DNA from: Aliikangiella sp965214955
GTDB taxonomy: Bacteria > Pseudomonadota > Gammaproteobacteria > Enterobacterales > Kangiellaceae
Assembly: GCA_965214955.1 (NCBI GenBank)
Contig: CBDCCU010000009.1
Coordinates: 558,001 to 622,000, forward strand
Length of the DNA: 64,000 bases
Reading direction: 5' to 3'
Both the position numbers and the translations under genes were made by a program. A model generated the notes under the pieces. The model saw nothing but the letters and a program-made list of their open reading frames with translations, ran no database searches and had not been told where the DNA came from. Position 1 is the stretch's first letter, and the number at the start of each line of letters is the position of its first letter. Below, one piece after another: positions 26,259 to 36,145 of this stretch.

Positions 26259-27794
26259 ATGCAGATCGGTATTGTTAAAGAAAGTGCGGCTAATGAACTA
26301 AGAGTTGCCGCTTCTCCTTCTAGTGTTTCTAATCTTTTAAAACTTAATTTTTCAGTTGTTATTGAATCTGGCTGTGGTAATGGTGCCAACTTTACTGACA
26401 ATTCTTATCAGGATGCGGGGGCAAATATTGTTGATAGTCAGCAAGCTTGGCAGTCGGATATTGTGTTTAAAGTCAATCCACCAAGCGCTGATGAGGTTAG
26501 CCTGCTTAAAGATGGCGCAACCCTTATTGGTTTTTTCTGGCCTGCGCAAAACGAAGCATTAATGCAAAGCTTGGCGGATAAAAAAATCAATGTGCTTGCC
26601 ATGGATTCTGTGCCTAGAATTTCCAGAGCACAGTCTATGGATGCTTTAAGCTCAATGGCAAATATTGCAGGGTATCGCGCTGTGGTTGAAGCTTCGCATT
26701 GTTTTGGCAGTTTCTTTACTGGACAAATTACCGCCGCAGGCAAAGTGCCGCCGGCTAAAATCATGGTGATTGGTGCAGGTGTGGCAGGTTTAGCTGCTAT
26801 TGGAACTGCTGGCAGTTTAGGCGCAATTGTTAGAGCTTTTGATACTCGCCCCGAGGTCAAAGAACAAATTGAAAGTATGGGCGCAGAGTTTTTAGAGCTT
26901 GATTTTGAAGAAGAATCTGGCAGTGGTGATGGCTATGCCAAGGTGATGAGTGAAGCCTTTATTAAAGCTGAAATGGCACTTTTTGCCGAGCAAGCGAAAG
27001 AAGTGGATATTATTATTACTACCGCCATGATCCCCGGAAAACCTGCGCCAAAACTTATTACCAAAGAAATGGTTGCCTCAATGAAGCAAGGCAGTGTAGT
27101 GGTGGATTTAGCCGCTTTAGGGGGCGGAAATTGTGAGCTTACCCAAGTGGATAAAGCGGTTGTTGAAAATGGTGTAACCATTATTGGCTATAGTGATATG
27201 CCTTCGCGCCTTCCTACTCAGTCTTCAAACCTTTATGCCAACAATATTTTAAATTTAGTTAAGTTATTAACCCCGCAAAAAGATGGTGATATTGTTTTAG
27301 ATTTTGAAGATGAAATTATTCGTAATGTTACGGTGACTAAAAACGGCGAAATAACTTGGCCACCTCCGCCAGTGAAAGTGAGCGCCGCGTCGCCACCAAA
27401 AGTGGCAGAAGAGTCTAAGCCAGTTGAAACTAAAGAAAAACAAAAATCGGGTATTGGAAAGTTTATTGCACTCGGTTTAGGGGCTTGTTTTTATGGTTGG
27501 TTATCTACCGTTGCACCGCCCGACTTTATGCAACACTTTACGGTATTTATTTTGGCCTGCATTATTGGTTATTACGTGGTCTGGAATGTGACCCATGCGC
27601 TTCATACGCCACTAATGAGTGTAACTAATGCCATTAGCGGCATTATTGTGGTTGGCGCAGTTTTGCAAATATCAAGTGGTAACCAACTGGTGATGTGGAT
27701 TGCCACCATTGCCGTGCTCATTGCTTTTATTAATGTGGTGGGCGGCTTTGTGGTGACCAAACGAATGCTGAAAATGTTTAGGAAGGAGGACTAA
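26259..27794 (+). CDS. pntA: NAD(P) transhydrogenase subunit alpha
   Basis: 511 aa, the long proteobacterial form. The NAD-binding domain I (about 1-370) shows MQIGIVKES, PRISRAQSMDALSSMANIAGY, KIMVIGAGVAGLAAIGTAG and the mobile loop SRLPTQSSNLYANN. The C-terminal membrane part (about 400-505) has four hydrophobic segments. It couples hydride transfer between NADH and NADP to proton entry across the inner membrane. pntB starts 4 bp after its stop, so the two subunits form an operon. Confidence 0.97.
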   Translation: MQIGIVKESAANELRVAASPSSVSNLLKLNFSVVIESGCGNGANFTDNSYQDAGANIVDSQQAWQSDIVFKVNPPSADEVSLLKDGATLIGFFWPAQNEALMQSLADKKINVLAMDSVPRISRAQSMDALSSMANIAGYRAVVEASHCFGSFFTGQITAAGKVPPAKIMVIGAGVAGLAAIGTAGSLGAIVRAFDTRPEVKEQIESMGAEFLELDFEEESGSGDGYAKVMSEAFIKAEMALFAEQAKEVDIIITTAMIPGKPAPKLITKEMVASMKQGSVVVDLAALGGGNCELTQVDKAVVENGVTIIGYSDMPSRLPTQSSNLYANNILNLVKLLTPQKDGDIVLDFEDEIIRNVTVTKNGEITWPPPPVKVSAASPPKVAEESKPVETKEKQKSGIGKFIALGLGACFYGWLSTVAPPDFMQHFTVFILACIIGYYVVWNVTHALHTPLMSVTNAISGIIVVGAVLQISSGNQLVMWIATIAVLIAFINVVGGFVVTKRMLKMFRKED

Positions 27795-27798
27795 AGTG

Positions 27799-29175
27799 AT
27801 GATTAATGAATCTTTAATCAATGGTGCTTATTTTGTTGCCGCCATTATGTTTATTTTTAGTCTTGCTGGGTTAAGCAAACAAGAATCTGCCGAGCATGGG
27901 GTCTGGTTTGGGATCATTGGAATGAGCTTGGCGTTACTAGCGACTATTGTGAGCCCTTCGGTTACTAATTTAACTTACCTTATGATTGCCATGTTAGTCG
28001 GCGGTGCTATTGGTGTTCGTTTTGCATTAAAAGTTGAAATGACCCAAATGCCAGAGTTAGTAGCATTACTGCATAGCTTTGTCGGGTTAGCCGCAGTGGC
28101 GGTTGGCTATAACAGCTTTTTAGAGCACCCGCCTATGACAGGCATGATTTTAAATATTCACCTAGTGGAAGTGTTTTTAGGCGTGTTTATTGGGGCGGTT
28201 ACTTTTACTGGCTCTATTGTCGCTTTTGGTAAATTGCGAGGAATGATTTCTAGCTCACCACTAATGTTACCGCAACGGCATAAACTGAATTTGTTGGCCG
28301 GTGTAGTGAGTTTTGTTTTACTGGTTTATTTTGTAAAACAAGCAGGTGATATGCAGTCATTAATTATTATGACCGTTATTGCTTTAGTATTTGGCTGGCA
28401 TTTAGTTGCCTCTATTGGTGGCGCTGATATGCCAGTGGTTGTGTCGATGCTAAACTCTTATTCTGGCTGGGCTGCTGCTGCGGCAGGCTTTATGCTAGGC
28501 AATGATTTACTTATTGTTACTGGCGCACTGGTGGGCTCGTCAGGTGCTATATTAAGTTACATTATGTGCCGCGCCATGAATCGCTCGTTTATTAGCGTTA
28601 TTGCGGGCGGTTTTGGACAAGAAGTTTCAGTAAGTAGCGACCAAGATTATGGCGATTATGTTGAAACCAATGCCGATGATGTAGCCGATATGCTAAAAAA
28701 TGCTAAGTCGGTGATTATTACTCCAGGTTATGGCATGGCAGTGGCACAAGCGCAATATCCTGTTTTTGAAATTACTCAAAAGCTACGCAAGCTTGGTGTA
28801 GAAGTTAGATTTGGTATTCATCCTGTGGCGGGTCGTCTGCCGGGGCATATGAATGTTTTACTCGCCGAAGCTAAAGTGCCTTATGACATTGTTTTAGAAA
28901 TGGATGAAATTAATGATGACTTTGAACAAACCGATGTGGTGCTAGTAATTGGCGCAAACGATACGGTAAACCCTTCTGCCGCCGAAGATCCTAACTCGCC
29001 CATTGCAGGTATGCCTGTGCTAGAGGTGTGGAACGCTAAGCAGGTTATTGCCTTTAAGCGTTCGATGAACCCTGGTTATGCTGGGGTACAAAACCCGCTA
29101 TTTTTTAAAGACAATACCAGCATGTTATTTGGTGATGCTAAAGATAGTGTCGAAGGAATTGCTAAGGCTATATAG
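27799..29175 (+). CDS. pntB: NAD(P) transhydrogenase subunit beta
   Basis: About 458 aa from ATG 27799; GTG 27796 is an alternative, and GGAGGA just upstream is the ribosome site. Nine or so membrane spans (residues 5-260, with the polar HSFVGLAAVAVGYNSF segment) precede the NADP-binding domain III. That domain shows VIITPGYGMAVAQAQ, FGIHPVAGRLPGHMNVLLAEA, VLVIGANDTVNP and the terminal KRSMNPGYAGVQNPLF. It is the proton-channel and NADP-binding half of the enzyme. A strong bidirectional terminator follows the stop. Confidence 0.97.
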   Translation: MINESLINGAYFVAAIMFIFSLAGLSKQESAEHGVWFGIIGMSLALLATIVSPSVTNLTYLMIAMLVGGAIGVRFALKVEMTQMPELVALLHSFVGLAAVAVGYNSFLEHPPMTGMILNIHLVEVFLGVFIGAVTFTGSIVAFGKLRGMISSSPLMLPQRHKLNLLAGVVSFVLLVYFVKQAGDMQSLIIMTVIALVFGWHLVASIGGADMPVVVSMLNSYSGWAAAAAGFMLGNDLLIVTGALVGSSGAILSYIMCRAMNRSFISVIAGGFGQEVSVSSDQDYGDYVETNADDVADMLKNAKSVIITPGYGMAVAQAQYPVFEITQKLRKLGVEVRFGIHPVAGRLPGHMNVLLAEAKVPYDIVLEMDEINDDFEQTDVVLVIGANDTVNPSAAEDPNSPIAGMPVLEVWNAKQVIAFKRSMNPGYAGVQNPLFFKDNTSMLFGDAKDSVEGIAKAI

Positions 29176-29206
29176 CAATTTTACCCATAAAACCGTAATC
29201 AACTGT

Positions 29207-29242
29207 AAAAATAAACCTCGATTCTAATTGAGGTTTATTTTT
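29207..29242. terminator. Bidirectional Rho-independent terminator after pntB
   Basis: A perfect 13-bp stem (AAAAATAAACCTC at 29207-29219 with GAGGTTTATTTTT at 29230-29242) around a 10-base loop, with A-run and T-run on the two sides. It ends pntAB transcription. Confidence 0.85.
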
Positions 29243-29305
29243 AATGGATGGTTATTCACATTAAAGCTTTCTTATTTCTGGGCTACTGCGCGTAAATAAC
29301 TTTAG

Positions 29306-29320
29306 AGTAGAACGGGTATA
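29306..29320. repeat. Inverted solo copy of the MITE end sequence
   Basis: AGTAGAACGGGTATA is the reverse complement of the 15-bp end found at 25048-25062 and at the ends of the element at 59401-59666. With the copy at 25048 it brackets the lipid kinase and pntAB in inverted orientation. Confidence 0.6.
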
Positions 29321-29389
29321 AATTTGATTAAAAGATACAAAGTCATCTAAGCTTTAACATTAATAGTTATTGATAGCTTTTTTAAGTTA

Positions 29390-32015
29390 ATGTTAATAAA
29401 TAGTAAAATTATTTTTCAGTGGCTAGCTCTTGCTACAGTATATTTTCTTGCCGCAATGCTTGGCTTGAGTTTTGCCTTTGAACAAGTAAACACTTCACCG
29501 GTATGGCCGCCAACAGGTATTGCTATTTCTGCGCTGTTATTTGGCGGATGGCGCCTACTGCCTGGTATAACTATTGGTGTTCTTTTAGTTAATGTATTAA
29601 CGAACTTTCCTTTTCTTAATGGTTTATTTATTGCTTTAGGTAATACCTTAGAAGCTGCCGTGGCTTACTTTTTATTGTCTCGATTTACCACGGTAAAAAA
29701 CATACTTGAATTAGAACAGCTAGTTAAGTTTACCTTAATTATTGGTTTATCAAGTATGGTTAGCGCATTTATTGGAATTGCCACTTTATTTTTTAGCAAT
29801 CTAATTTCAACCGATTTATTGTTATTACTATGGACTACTTGGTGGTTGGGCGACTGGGTGGGCGGAATTGTCATTATTCCTTTGTTGTACACTTGTTTTA
29901 ACTCAAAACTTGAAGACTTTAAAATTTTCTTTGGTTGGGAAGGGGCAGTATTTTTATTAGTTTCTGCACTAAGTATTAGTGTTTGCTTTAGTGATTGGTT
30001 TACATGGGGTTATAAAAATTATCCTCTGGCCTTTATTTATTTTCCTATTGCCGTTTGGGTGGGTTATCGCTTTGGACGTTTAGGTTGTAGTTTATTTATT
30101 GTTTTAGTTTCGGTATTTGCCATTTATGGAACTTTGCTTGGTAATGGGCCTTTTGCTAGTCATTCTGACAATGAAGCTTTATTACTATTACAAAGTTTTA
30201 TGGCTGTTATGATGCTTTCTTCTTTAGCTTTAGTGTCCAGTATTGAAGAGTACGCAATTGCTAATAATAAGTTAGCCAAACGAGAAGAAACATTACGCGA
30301 AATTGTATCGCAGCAATCAACCGACTTAGAAACTGCGGCTAAACAATTAAAGCTGGCTGAAAGCGTTTTTGTTGAGAGTGATCAGGCGATTATGATCACC
30401 GACACTGATCGAAAAATTTTGCGTGTAAACCCCGCTTTTTGTCGTATTTCTGGCTTTGAAGAAAGCCAATTAGTTGGGCACGATATGAGAGTGATGAAAT
30501 CGGGTCATCATGATGAAAGTTTTTATCGAGAATTATGGGAGCAATTATTGTCAACAGGATCTTGGCAAGGTGAAATTTGGGATCGAAAGAAAAGTGGAGA
30601 GGTTTTTCCTACTTGGCAAAGTATTTCTGCAGTAAAAGATGAAAATGGTGATTATGTTCAATACATTAGTATTTTTAGCGATATTACCGAAAAGAAAAAT
30701 TCAGAAGAAAAAATTTATCATTTAGCTCATTACGATACCGTTACTGGGCTAAAAAATAGAGTTGCATTTTATGACGTGCTTGAAAAAACAATTTCACATG
30801 CCAATAGAAGTAACGAAAGACTAGCGGTAATGTTTCTTGATTTAGATAACTTTAAAACGATTAATGATACTTCTGGGCATCCTGTTGGTGATAAGTTATT
30901 AAAAGTTGTAGCTGAAAAAAATAAAAGGGGTTGTAAGAGAAACAGATACTGTGGCAAGACTAGGGGGGGATGAGTTTGTTGTTTTATTGGTGGATTTATT
31001 AAAAGCCAATTATGCAGGTTTAATTGCAAATAAAATTCTGAATGAAATATCAGCGCCTATTTTATTAGAACAAAATGAAGTGGTTGTTACTTGTAGTATA
31101 GGTATTGCCACTTATCCTGCCGATGGTGATAGTGCCGATTCATTATTAAAAAATGCTGACACAGCAATGTATAGAGCCAAGGATGTTGGTCGTAATAATG
31201 CGCAGTTTTTTACCGCCAAAATGAATGTGCAAGCGCAAAAAAGGTTACAGGTTGAAGATGAGTTACGAAAAGCACTAAAAAATGATGAATTTATTTTGTA
31301 TTTTCAGCCACAGTATAATATTGAGTCTCAGTGTATTACAGGCTGTGAAGCGTTAATTCGCTGGCTACATCCTCAAAAGGGGCTAGTTTTACCCGATGAA
31401 TTTATTTTAATTGCCGAAGAAACAGGTTTAATTAAGCCGATTGGTTTATGGGTTATTGAGCAAGCCTGTAGTGCTAGAGCACGGTGGAATAAAGCGGGGA
31501 TTGATAATTTTCCCGTTGCGATAAATATTTCGAGTAAGCAATTAATTGATCAAAATTTAACTAATGAAATAGAGTCAATACTTAATCGAACTAACCTCAC
31601 GGGCTCTGATATTACGCTAGAGCTAGCTGAGTCAACGGTTATGGAAAATGTCGATATAACCGCTAAAACATTACAAAAGCTTCATCAAATGGATATTAAA
31701 ATTGCCATTGATGATTTTGGCACTGGCTATTCTTCTATCGTTTATTTAAAGAAGCTGCCAATTGGTCAATTAAAAATTGAACAAAAATTTATTCAAAACA
31801 TCACCAGCCAGCCTGAAAATAAAGCAATAGTGCGTGCAACAACTTTTATGGCAAATGGCATGAACATAAAAGTACTTGCCGAAGGTGTTGAAACTCAAGA
31901 GCAACTAGATTTCTTAAAAGAAATAGGCTGTGATGAAGCACAAGGTTTTTTATTTAATAAACCCCTTAGTGAAGCGCCTTTTATTCAGTATGTTAGTGGT
32001 TATTCTAAAAAATAG
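29390..32015 (+). pseudogene. MASE1-PAS-GGDEF-EAL protein split by a +1 frameshift
   Basis: The first part (29390-30973) encodes a MASE1 sensor (about eight spans, with SPVWPPTGIAISALLFGGWR), a PAS domain (about 320-440) and the start of GGDEF. The second (in frame to 32015) encodes RLGGDEFVVLL and a full EAL domain (GCEALIRW, DDFGTGYSSIVYL, LAEGVETQEQ). At 30915-30921 there are seven A residues; with six the frame would read VAEKIKGVVRETDTVARLGGDEF, restoring a normal domain with an RxxD inhibitory site. So this is one gene of about 875 codons with a single inserted A. It could be a real inactivation, transcriptional slippage on A7, or a sequencing error. Confidence 0.85.
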
Positions 32016-32159
32016 CCGATAGTACCTTCAAGGAGGATGGCTAATTCCCAAGTAAAAGCGAACATGGTTAAACAATAGTGTTATTATCTGGTAAGCTTTT
32101 GTAGCTCAATAATAATATTTAACTTTGTATTACCATTTATCATTTTAAGGGAGGCCAAC

Positions 32160-33908
32160 TTGTCCAACACTCAATCTTCTCAAGATGCTATATCAAATCA
32201 AGGAACTCTGCGATATGGTGCTTATCCCGAACTTTCTTATCCAGCGGTTTTTGTTGGTTATTTTTTAGGTTCAATATTAGCGCTAAGTATTGGTTATGCA
32301 TCATTAAAACTAGGCTTTTCAATTGAAGGCTCTGAACTTGCCGCAATATTAGGCTTTGGTATTTTACGTGGCTTAGCGCGCCGAAACTCAATTATTGAGG
32401 TTAATGTTACCCAAACTGTAGCAAGCGCGGTTAATGGTGCTTCTAGCGGTATGATGTTTTCAGTGCCTGCTTTGTTTATCTTAGGTCAGCCCAGTTTTGA
32501 TCCTTACCTTATGGTATTTGGCTGTATTGCTGGTGCGTTTTTAGGCATAGCTTTTATTATTCCGCTAAGAAAACAAATGATTGATTATGAGCGATTAACT
32601 TACCCTGGCGGTGTAGCAGTTGCTACTATTTTAAAATCACCCGGTGCAGGTATTCGTAAAGCGCAATTACTAATTGGTGCTGCCGCTTTTAGTGGTTTAG
32701 TGCACTTTTTAGTCTTAGGTTATGGCGATAGTGACAAATTTGGTTTTGGCTCGTTGCTGGGTATGCCCGAATATATGAATGGCTATATTTATCTGTCGCT
32801 TCTTACCGTAGGTGTTGGCTACATTGCAGGTAAAGGCGGTGTGGCATTTATCATTGGTGGCTTTGTGTGTTATTGGTTTTTAGCGCCAATGCTAGCAGGG
32901 TTTGATTTACTGCCAACCAATCCCGATGGCTCTATCGTTACCGATCCTAATACTTTACGAGTTGATCTATTTCGACCAACAGGCATTGGCATGTTAATAG
33001 GTGGTGCGGTTACGGGTATTGTCATGGCACTGCCATTAATTATTAGCGCTATTCGCTCTATGCAAACGGCATCTAAATCGGGCGCTTCACTGTCTAAAGA
33101 TGAAATGCCCATTAAACTCCTTTATGGCGCAATAATTGGCGCGGTTATTTTATTAGTGGTTATGGCTATTCAATCAACCGAACAAATGGGCTGGATGCGC
33201 GGTTTAACCATGGCGGTTGTTGGCACACTTTGGATTTGGATTGCCGGGGTTATTTTATCCGAATGTATTGGGCGAACTAACTGGTCACCATTAAGCGGTA
33301 TGACATTAATTGCGGTAACCATTTTAATTTTTATTGCCAGTGGACTTGGCAGAGCCGATGCCATCATTGCCGCCGTTATGGTTGGCGCGGCCTGTTGTGT
33401 GGCTATGTCGCAAGCAACCGATTTAATGCTCGATTTAAAAACCGGTTATTTAGTTGGTGCAACGCCAAAACAGCAACAAATGGGACAATTTGTTGGCGCG
33501 TGGCTTGGGCCAATTTTAATTATGGTTTTAATCTTTGTCTTGCATGAAGCCTATGGTTTAGGTAGTGAAGAGTTGCCCGCACCCCAAGGTCAAGCACTAG
33601 CTTCAATGGTAGAAGGAATTTTAGGCGGCAATGTGCCGATTGAAAAATATTTAGCGGGTGCAGGTTTAGGTGCATTATTAAGTGCAACCTCAGGCGGTTT
33701 AGGAATTACCGTTGGTCTTGGATTCTACCTGCCGTTTTATATTGTTGTGGCTTATTCTATTGGTACACTTTTAAGAGTGGGAAGCGATTGGAAATTACCA
33801 GAATCATTTGCTCATAACACAGGTATTCCAATTGCCGCAGGTTTAATTGTTGGTGAAGCTTTAGTGGGTGTTGGCTTTGCTGTAGATAAAATTATTGCTG
33901 GATTATAA
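32160..33908 (+). CDS. OPT family oligopeptide transporter
   Basis: 582 aa with about 14 spans and the OPT signatures: YPELSYPAVFVGYFLGSILA near residue 20, LGFGILRGLARRNSIIEVNVTQTVASAVNGASSGMMF, and QQQQMGQFVGAW-like KQQQMGQFVGAWLGP near residue 435. The C-terminal GLGFYLPFYIVVAYSIGTLLR is also typical. It is an inner-membrane proton-coupled importer of small peptides or related compounds. The TTG start is supported by AGGGAGG 6 bp upstream. A small membrane protein follows after 11 bp in the same operon. Confidence 0.92.
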   Translation: MSNTQSSQDAISNQGTLRYGAYPELSYPAVFVGYFLGSILALSIGYASLKLGFSIEGSELAAILGFGILRGLARRNSIIEVNVTQTVASAVNGASSGMMFSVPALFILGQPSFDPYLMVFGCIAGAFLGIAFIIPLRKQMIDYERLTYPGGVAVATILKSPGAGIRKAQLLIGAAAFSGLVHFLVLGYGDSDKFGFGSLLGMPEYMNGYIYLSLLTVGVGYIAGKGGVAFIIGGFVCYWFLAPMLAGFDLLPTNPDGSIVTDPNTLRVDLFRPTGIGMLIGGAVTGIVMALPLIISAIRSMQTASKSGASLSKDEMPIKLLYGAIIGAVILLVVMAIQSTEQMGWMRGLTMAVVGTLWIWIAGVILSECIGRTNWSPLSGMTLIAVTILIFIASGLGRADAIIAAVMVGAACCVAMSQATDLMLDLKTGYLVGATPKQQQMGQFVGAWLGPILIMVLIFVLHEAYGLGSEELPAPQGQALASMVEGILGGNVPIEKYLAGAGLGALLSATSGGLGITVGLGFYLPFYIVVAYSIGTLLRVGSDWKLPESFAHNTGIPIAAGLIVGEALVGVGFAVDKIIAGL

Positions 33909-33919
33909 GGAGACAAAAA

Positions 33920-34459
33920 ATGAAAAAAATAGGATATTTATTAATTGTAATTAGTTTCCTTTGCGGTGCGTTGCTCACTTCATTAGATGCCACCAAAGTT
34001 AACTGGCTGTATTTTGTGCCAGCGTTAATCGTAGGGTTTATTGGATTAGCCATGGTGAAAAGTGAAAGTAAAAAAGAAGCTAAGTCCGATCATAAATTAA
34101 GTGACGATCTCAAACTGATGGATACCAGTTTAAAAAATATTGTTGCCAATTTAAAAGAACTACACCAAAGCAAAGAAGCCTTACCAACCTACGAAGCAAG
34201 GTTTGAAATTGATAAACGCTTTAGAGAAGACCTAGACAACTTTGCCGAAGTTCGCGAGTCGATGCGGCATCTATTTGGTTTGCAAACTTATGCCGATATT
34301 ATGTCTGCATTTGCCGCAGGCGAGCGATATGTTAATAGAGTTTGGTCAGCTTCAACCGATGGTTATGTCGATGAAGTAAAAGCTTATTTAACCAAAGCAA
34401 ACGATCAATTTATTGAAGCGCAAGGGAAGTTTGAAGAGGCTAAGGCGGGGAGTAATTAG
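33920..34459 (+). CDS. Membrane-anchored helical protein cotranscribed with OPT transporter
   Basis: 179 aa. Two N-terminal hydrophobic segments (GYLLIVISFLCGALLTSL and WLYFVPALIVGFIGLAMV) are followed by about 125 charged, mostly helical residues with heptad-like leucines (SDDLKLMDTSLKNIVANLKEL), a likely coiled coil on the cytosolic side. Ribosome site AAGGAG. The family is unrecognised. Its tight coupling to the OPT gene and the downstream terminator suggest an accessory to that transporter, which is an inference. Confidence 0.75.
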   Translation: MKKIGYLLIVISFLCGALLTSLDATKVNWLYFVPALIVGFIGLAMVKSESKKEAKSDHKLSDDLKLMDTSLKNIVANLKELHQSKEALPTYEARFEIDKRFREDLDNFAEVRESMRHLFGLQTYADIMSAFAAGERYVNRVWSASTDGYVDEVKAYLTKANDQFIEAQGKFEEAKAGSN

Positions 34460-34486
34460 TTTTTGTTTATTGTTGAATTGATTAAG

Positions 34487-34517
34487 CGCTTAAGTTTTTT
34501 GGCTTAGGCGTTTTTTT
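34487..34517 (+). terminator. Rho-independent terminator after the OPT operon
   Basis: CGCTTAAG (34487-34494) pairs with CTTAGGCG (34503-34510) with one G-T pair, then seven T residues. Confidence 0.75.
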
Positions 34518-34674
34518 ATTGTTTAATTAATATAAATACTCATTTTATATTGAACAAGATTCTAGCTTGTAGATATCCGTTATTTTCCGATACTATCTAT
34601 TAGGTTTCCGCCGCTTTCCGATTAGAGAATAATTAAAGTGTAATAATAAAGTTAACTAAATTTGTAGGTATATT

Positions 34675-36114
34675 ATGAGCTGGAGCATTTCGGCGATAGA
34701 AGTAATATTTATTCTAACTCTCAGCCTTACTTTTTTTGCTGCTTTTTTAGGCCGAAAACACGCTAAAATTGATAGTAAAGGTCTAGCTAGTGAAAGTTTG
34801 AATAAATGGTTAGTTGGCTTGAGTGCTGGAGCAACTGCTAATAGCGGATTTATTGTGACTGGAGCTGTTGGTTTAGGCTATTCGTTTGGTCCTCAATGGC
34901 TTTTTTTGCCTATTTCGTGGTTTTTAGGCGATTTACTGTTTTGGAAGTTGTTTCCTCATCGAATTAATCAATTTGGTAAAAAGGCAAGCGTTACTACTCT
35001 TTCTGAACTGTTGACTAAAGAGCTAACAGGGAATTTAAAATCAATATTAACTTTTTTGATAGTATTGTTAATTTTAATTTTCTTAGGCGGATACACATCT
35101 GCTCAATGGATAGCTGGGCAAAAATTTGTATCGGGTGCATTTGAAATTAGCTCAGTAGAATCGCTCGCTTTGTTTGCGATTTTGATTGTTTCTTACAGTA
35201 GCATTGGTGGTTTTAGAGGTTCTATCTATGCTGACACTGTTCAAGCCATTATTCGATTAATTGGTACTGTGTTAGCTCTGGGTTTAGTTTTTTGGGTGGT
35301 CTATTCTCAGCCAGAAACATTTAAACAAAATATAACTCTTGCAGGAAGCTCTTTTTTACAAATACTACCCAGCAATAGTATTTTTGCAGTTGTATTTTTT
35401 GTGCTTGGTTATGTATTTGCTTCGATAGGATTTGGTCTAGGTCAGCCTCAATTAATTGCACGCTATCTTGCTGGAAGTAGTCCAGAAGAAACTCAGGCTG
35501 CAAAATGGATCTATATTAGTTTTGTTCAATTTACATGGATCTCAATGACATTATTTGGAGTTCTACTGCGTGGAATAATGCCAGAAATCAATGATCCTGA
35601 AGCTGGATTAAGTTTGTTTTTTGCTACTTATGCTGGAAGTATTATTACTGGAGTTATTGTCGCGGATATTTTTTCGACCATAGCAGCAACTTCAAACTCA
35701 CTATTGGTGGCTATGGCTCAAACCTTAGTTTATGACCTAGTACCCAATAATAGATTAAACAAACTATCAAAAGAGTCACAAATGACTTTGTCAGTATTAT
35801 TACTTGGTTTTTTAACAATGTTTGTTGCATTTTGGTTAACAGATAAAAGCACAGTTTTTGAGCTTGCGTTAGGATCTGTTTCTTTATTAGGAGCAAGTTT
35901 AGCCGCACCAGTGATGATTAAACTTTTGAATTTAAAGCACACAGATTTTTCATTTTTAATATCAATAATTAGTGGATTGTTTTTTGCGGTTCTGTGGAAG
36001 TGTTTAGGTTTTTCTCAGTTATTTAACGAGACTGCGATTGGGATTGCTGCTGGGCTTATTGCTAATGGAATTATAGTTAACAAGATAAAGCTTAAAGAAG
36101 TTTTAAAAAAATAA
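34675..36114 (+). CDS. Sodium:solute symporter family protein
   Basis: 479 aa with about 13 spans of the SSS (PutP/LeuT-like fold) type. Conserved pieces are WLVGLSAGATANSGFIVTGAVGLGYSFG near residue 45, SYSSIGGFRGSIYADTVQAI near residue 177, GLGQPQLIARYLAG near residue 253 and ADIFSTIAATSNSLLVAMAQ near residue 327. It should import an amino acid or similar small molecule with Na+ across the inner membrane. It lies 31 bp upstream of an EgtD-like methyltransferase on the same strand, so the imported solute may be linked to that enzyme. Confidence 0.88.
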   Translation: MSWSISAIEVIFILTLSLTFFAAFLGRKHAKIDSKGLASESLNKWLVGLSAGATANSGFIVTGAVGLGYSFGPQWLFLPISWFLGDLLFWKLFPHRINQFGKKASVTTLSELLTKELTGNLKSILTFLIVLLILIFLGGYTSAQWIAGQKFVSGAFEISSVESLALFAILIVSYSSIGGFRGSIYADTVQAIIRLIGTVLALGLVFWVVYSQPETFKQNITLAGSSFLQILPSNSIFAVVFFVLGYVFASIGFGLGQPQLIARYLAGSSPEETQAAKWIYISFVQFTWISMTLFGVLLRGIMPEINDPEAGLSLFFATYAGSIITGVIVADIFSTIAATSNSLLVAMAQTLVYDLVPNNRLNKLSKESQMTLSVLLLGFLTMFVAFWLTDKSTVFELALGSVSLLGASLAAPVMIKLLNLKHTDFSFLISIISGLFFAVLWKCLGFSQLFNETAIGIAAGLIANGIIVNKIKLKEVLKK

Positions 36115-36145
36115 AATTAAATATAGAGTTGCCGAGGGAGGGGGT

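Noticed and set aside
25048..29320. Composite transposon bounded by the inverted 15-bp ends
   Set aside because: No transposase inside, and the enclosed genes are ordinary core genes; the ends match a MITE and probably inserted separately.
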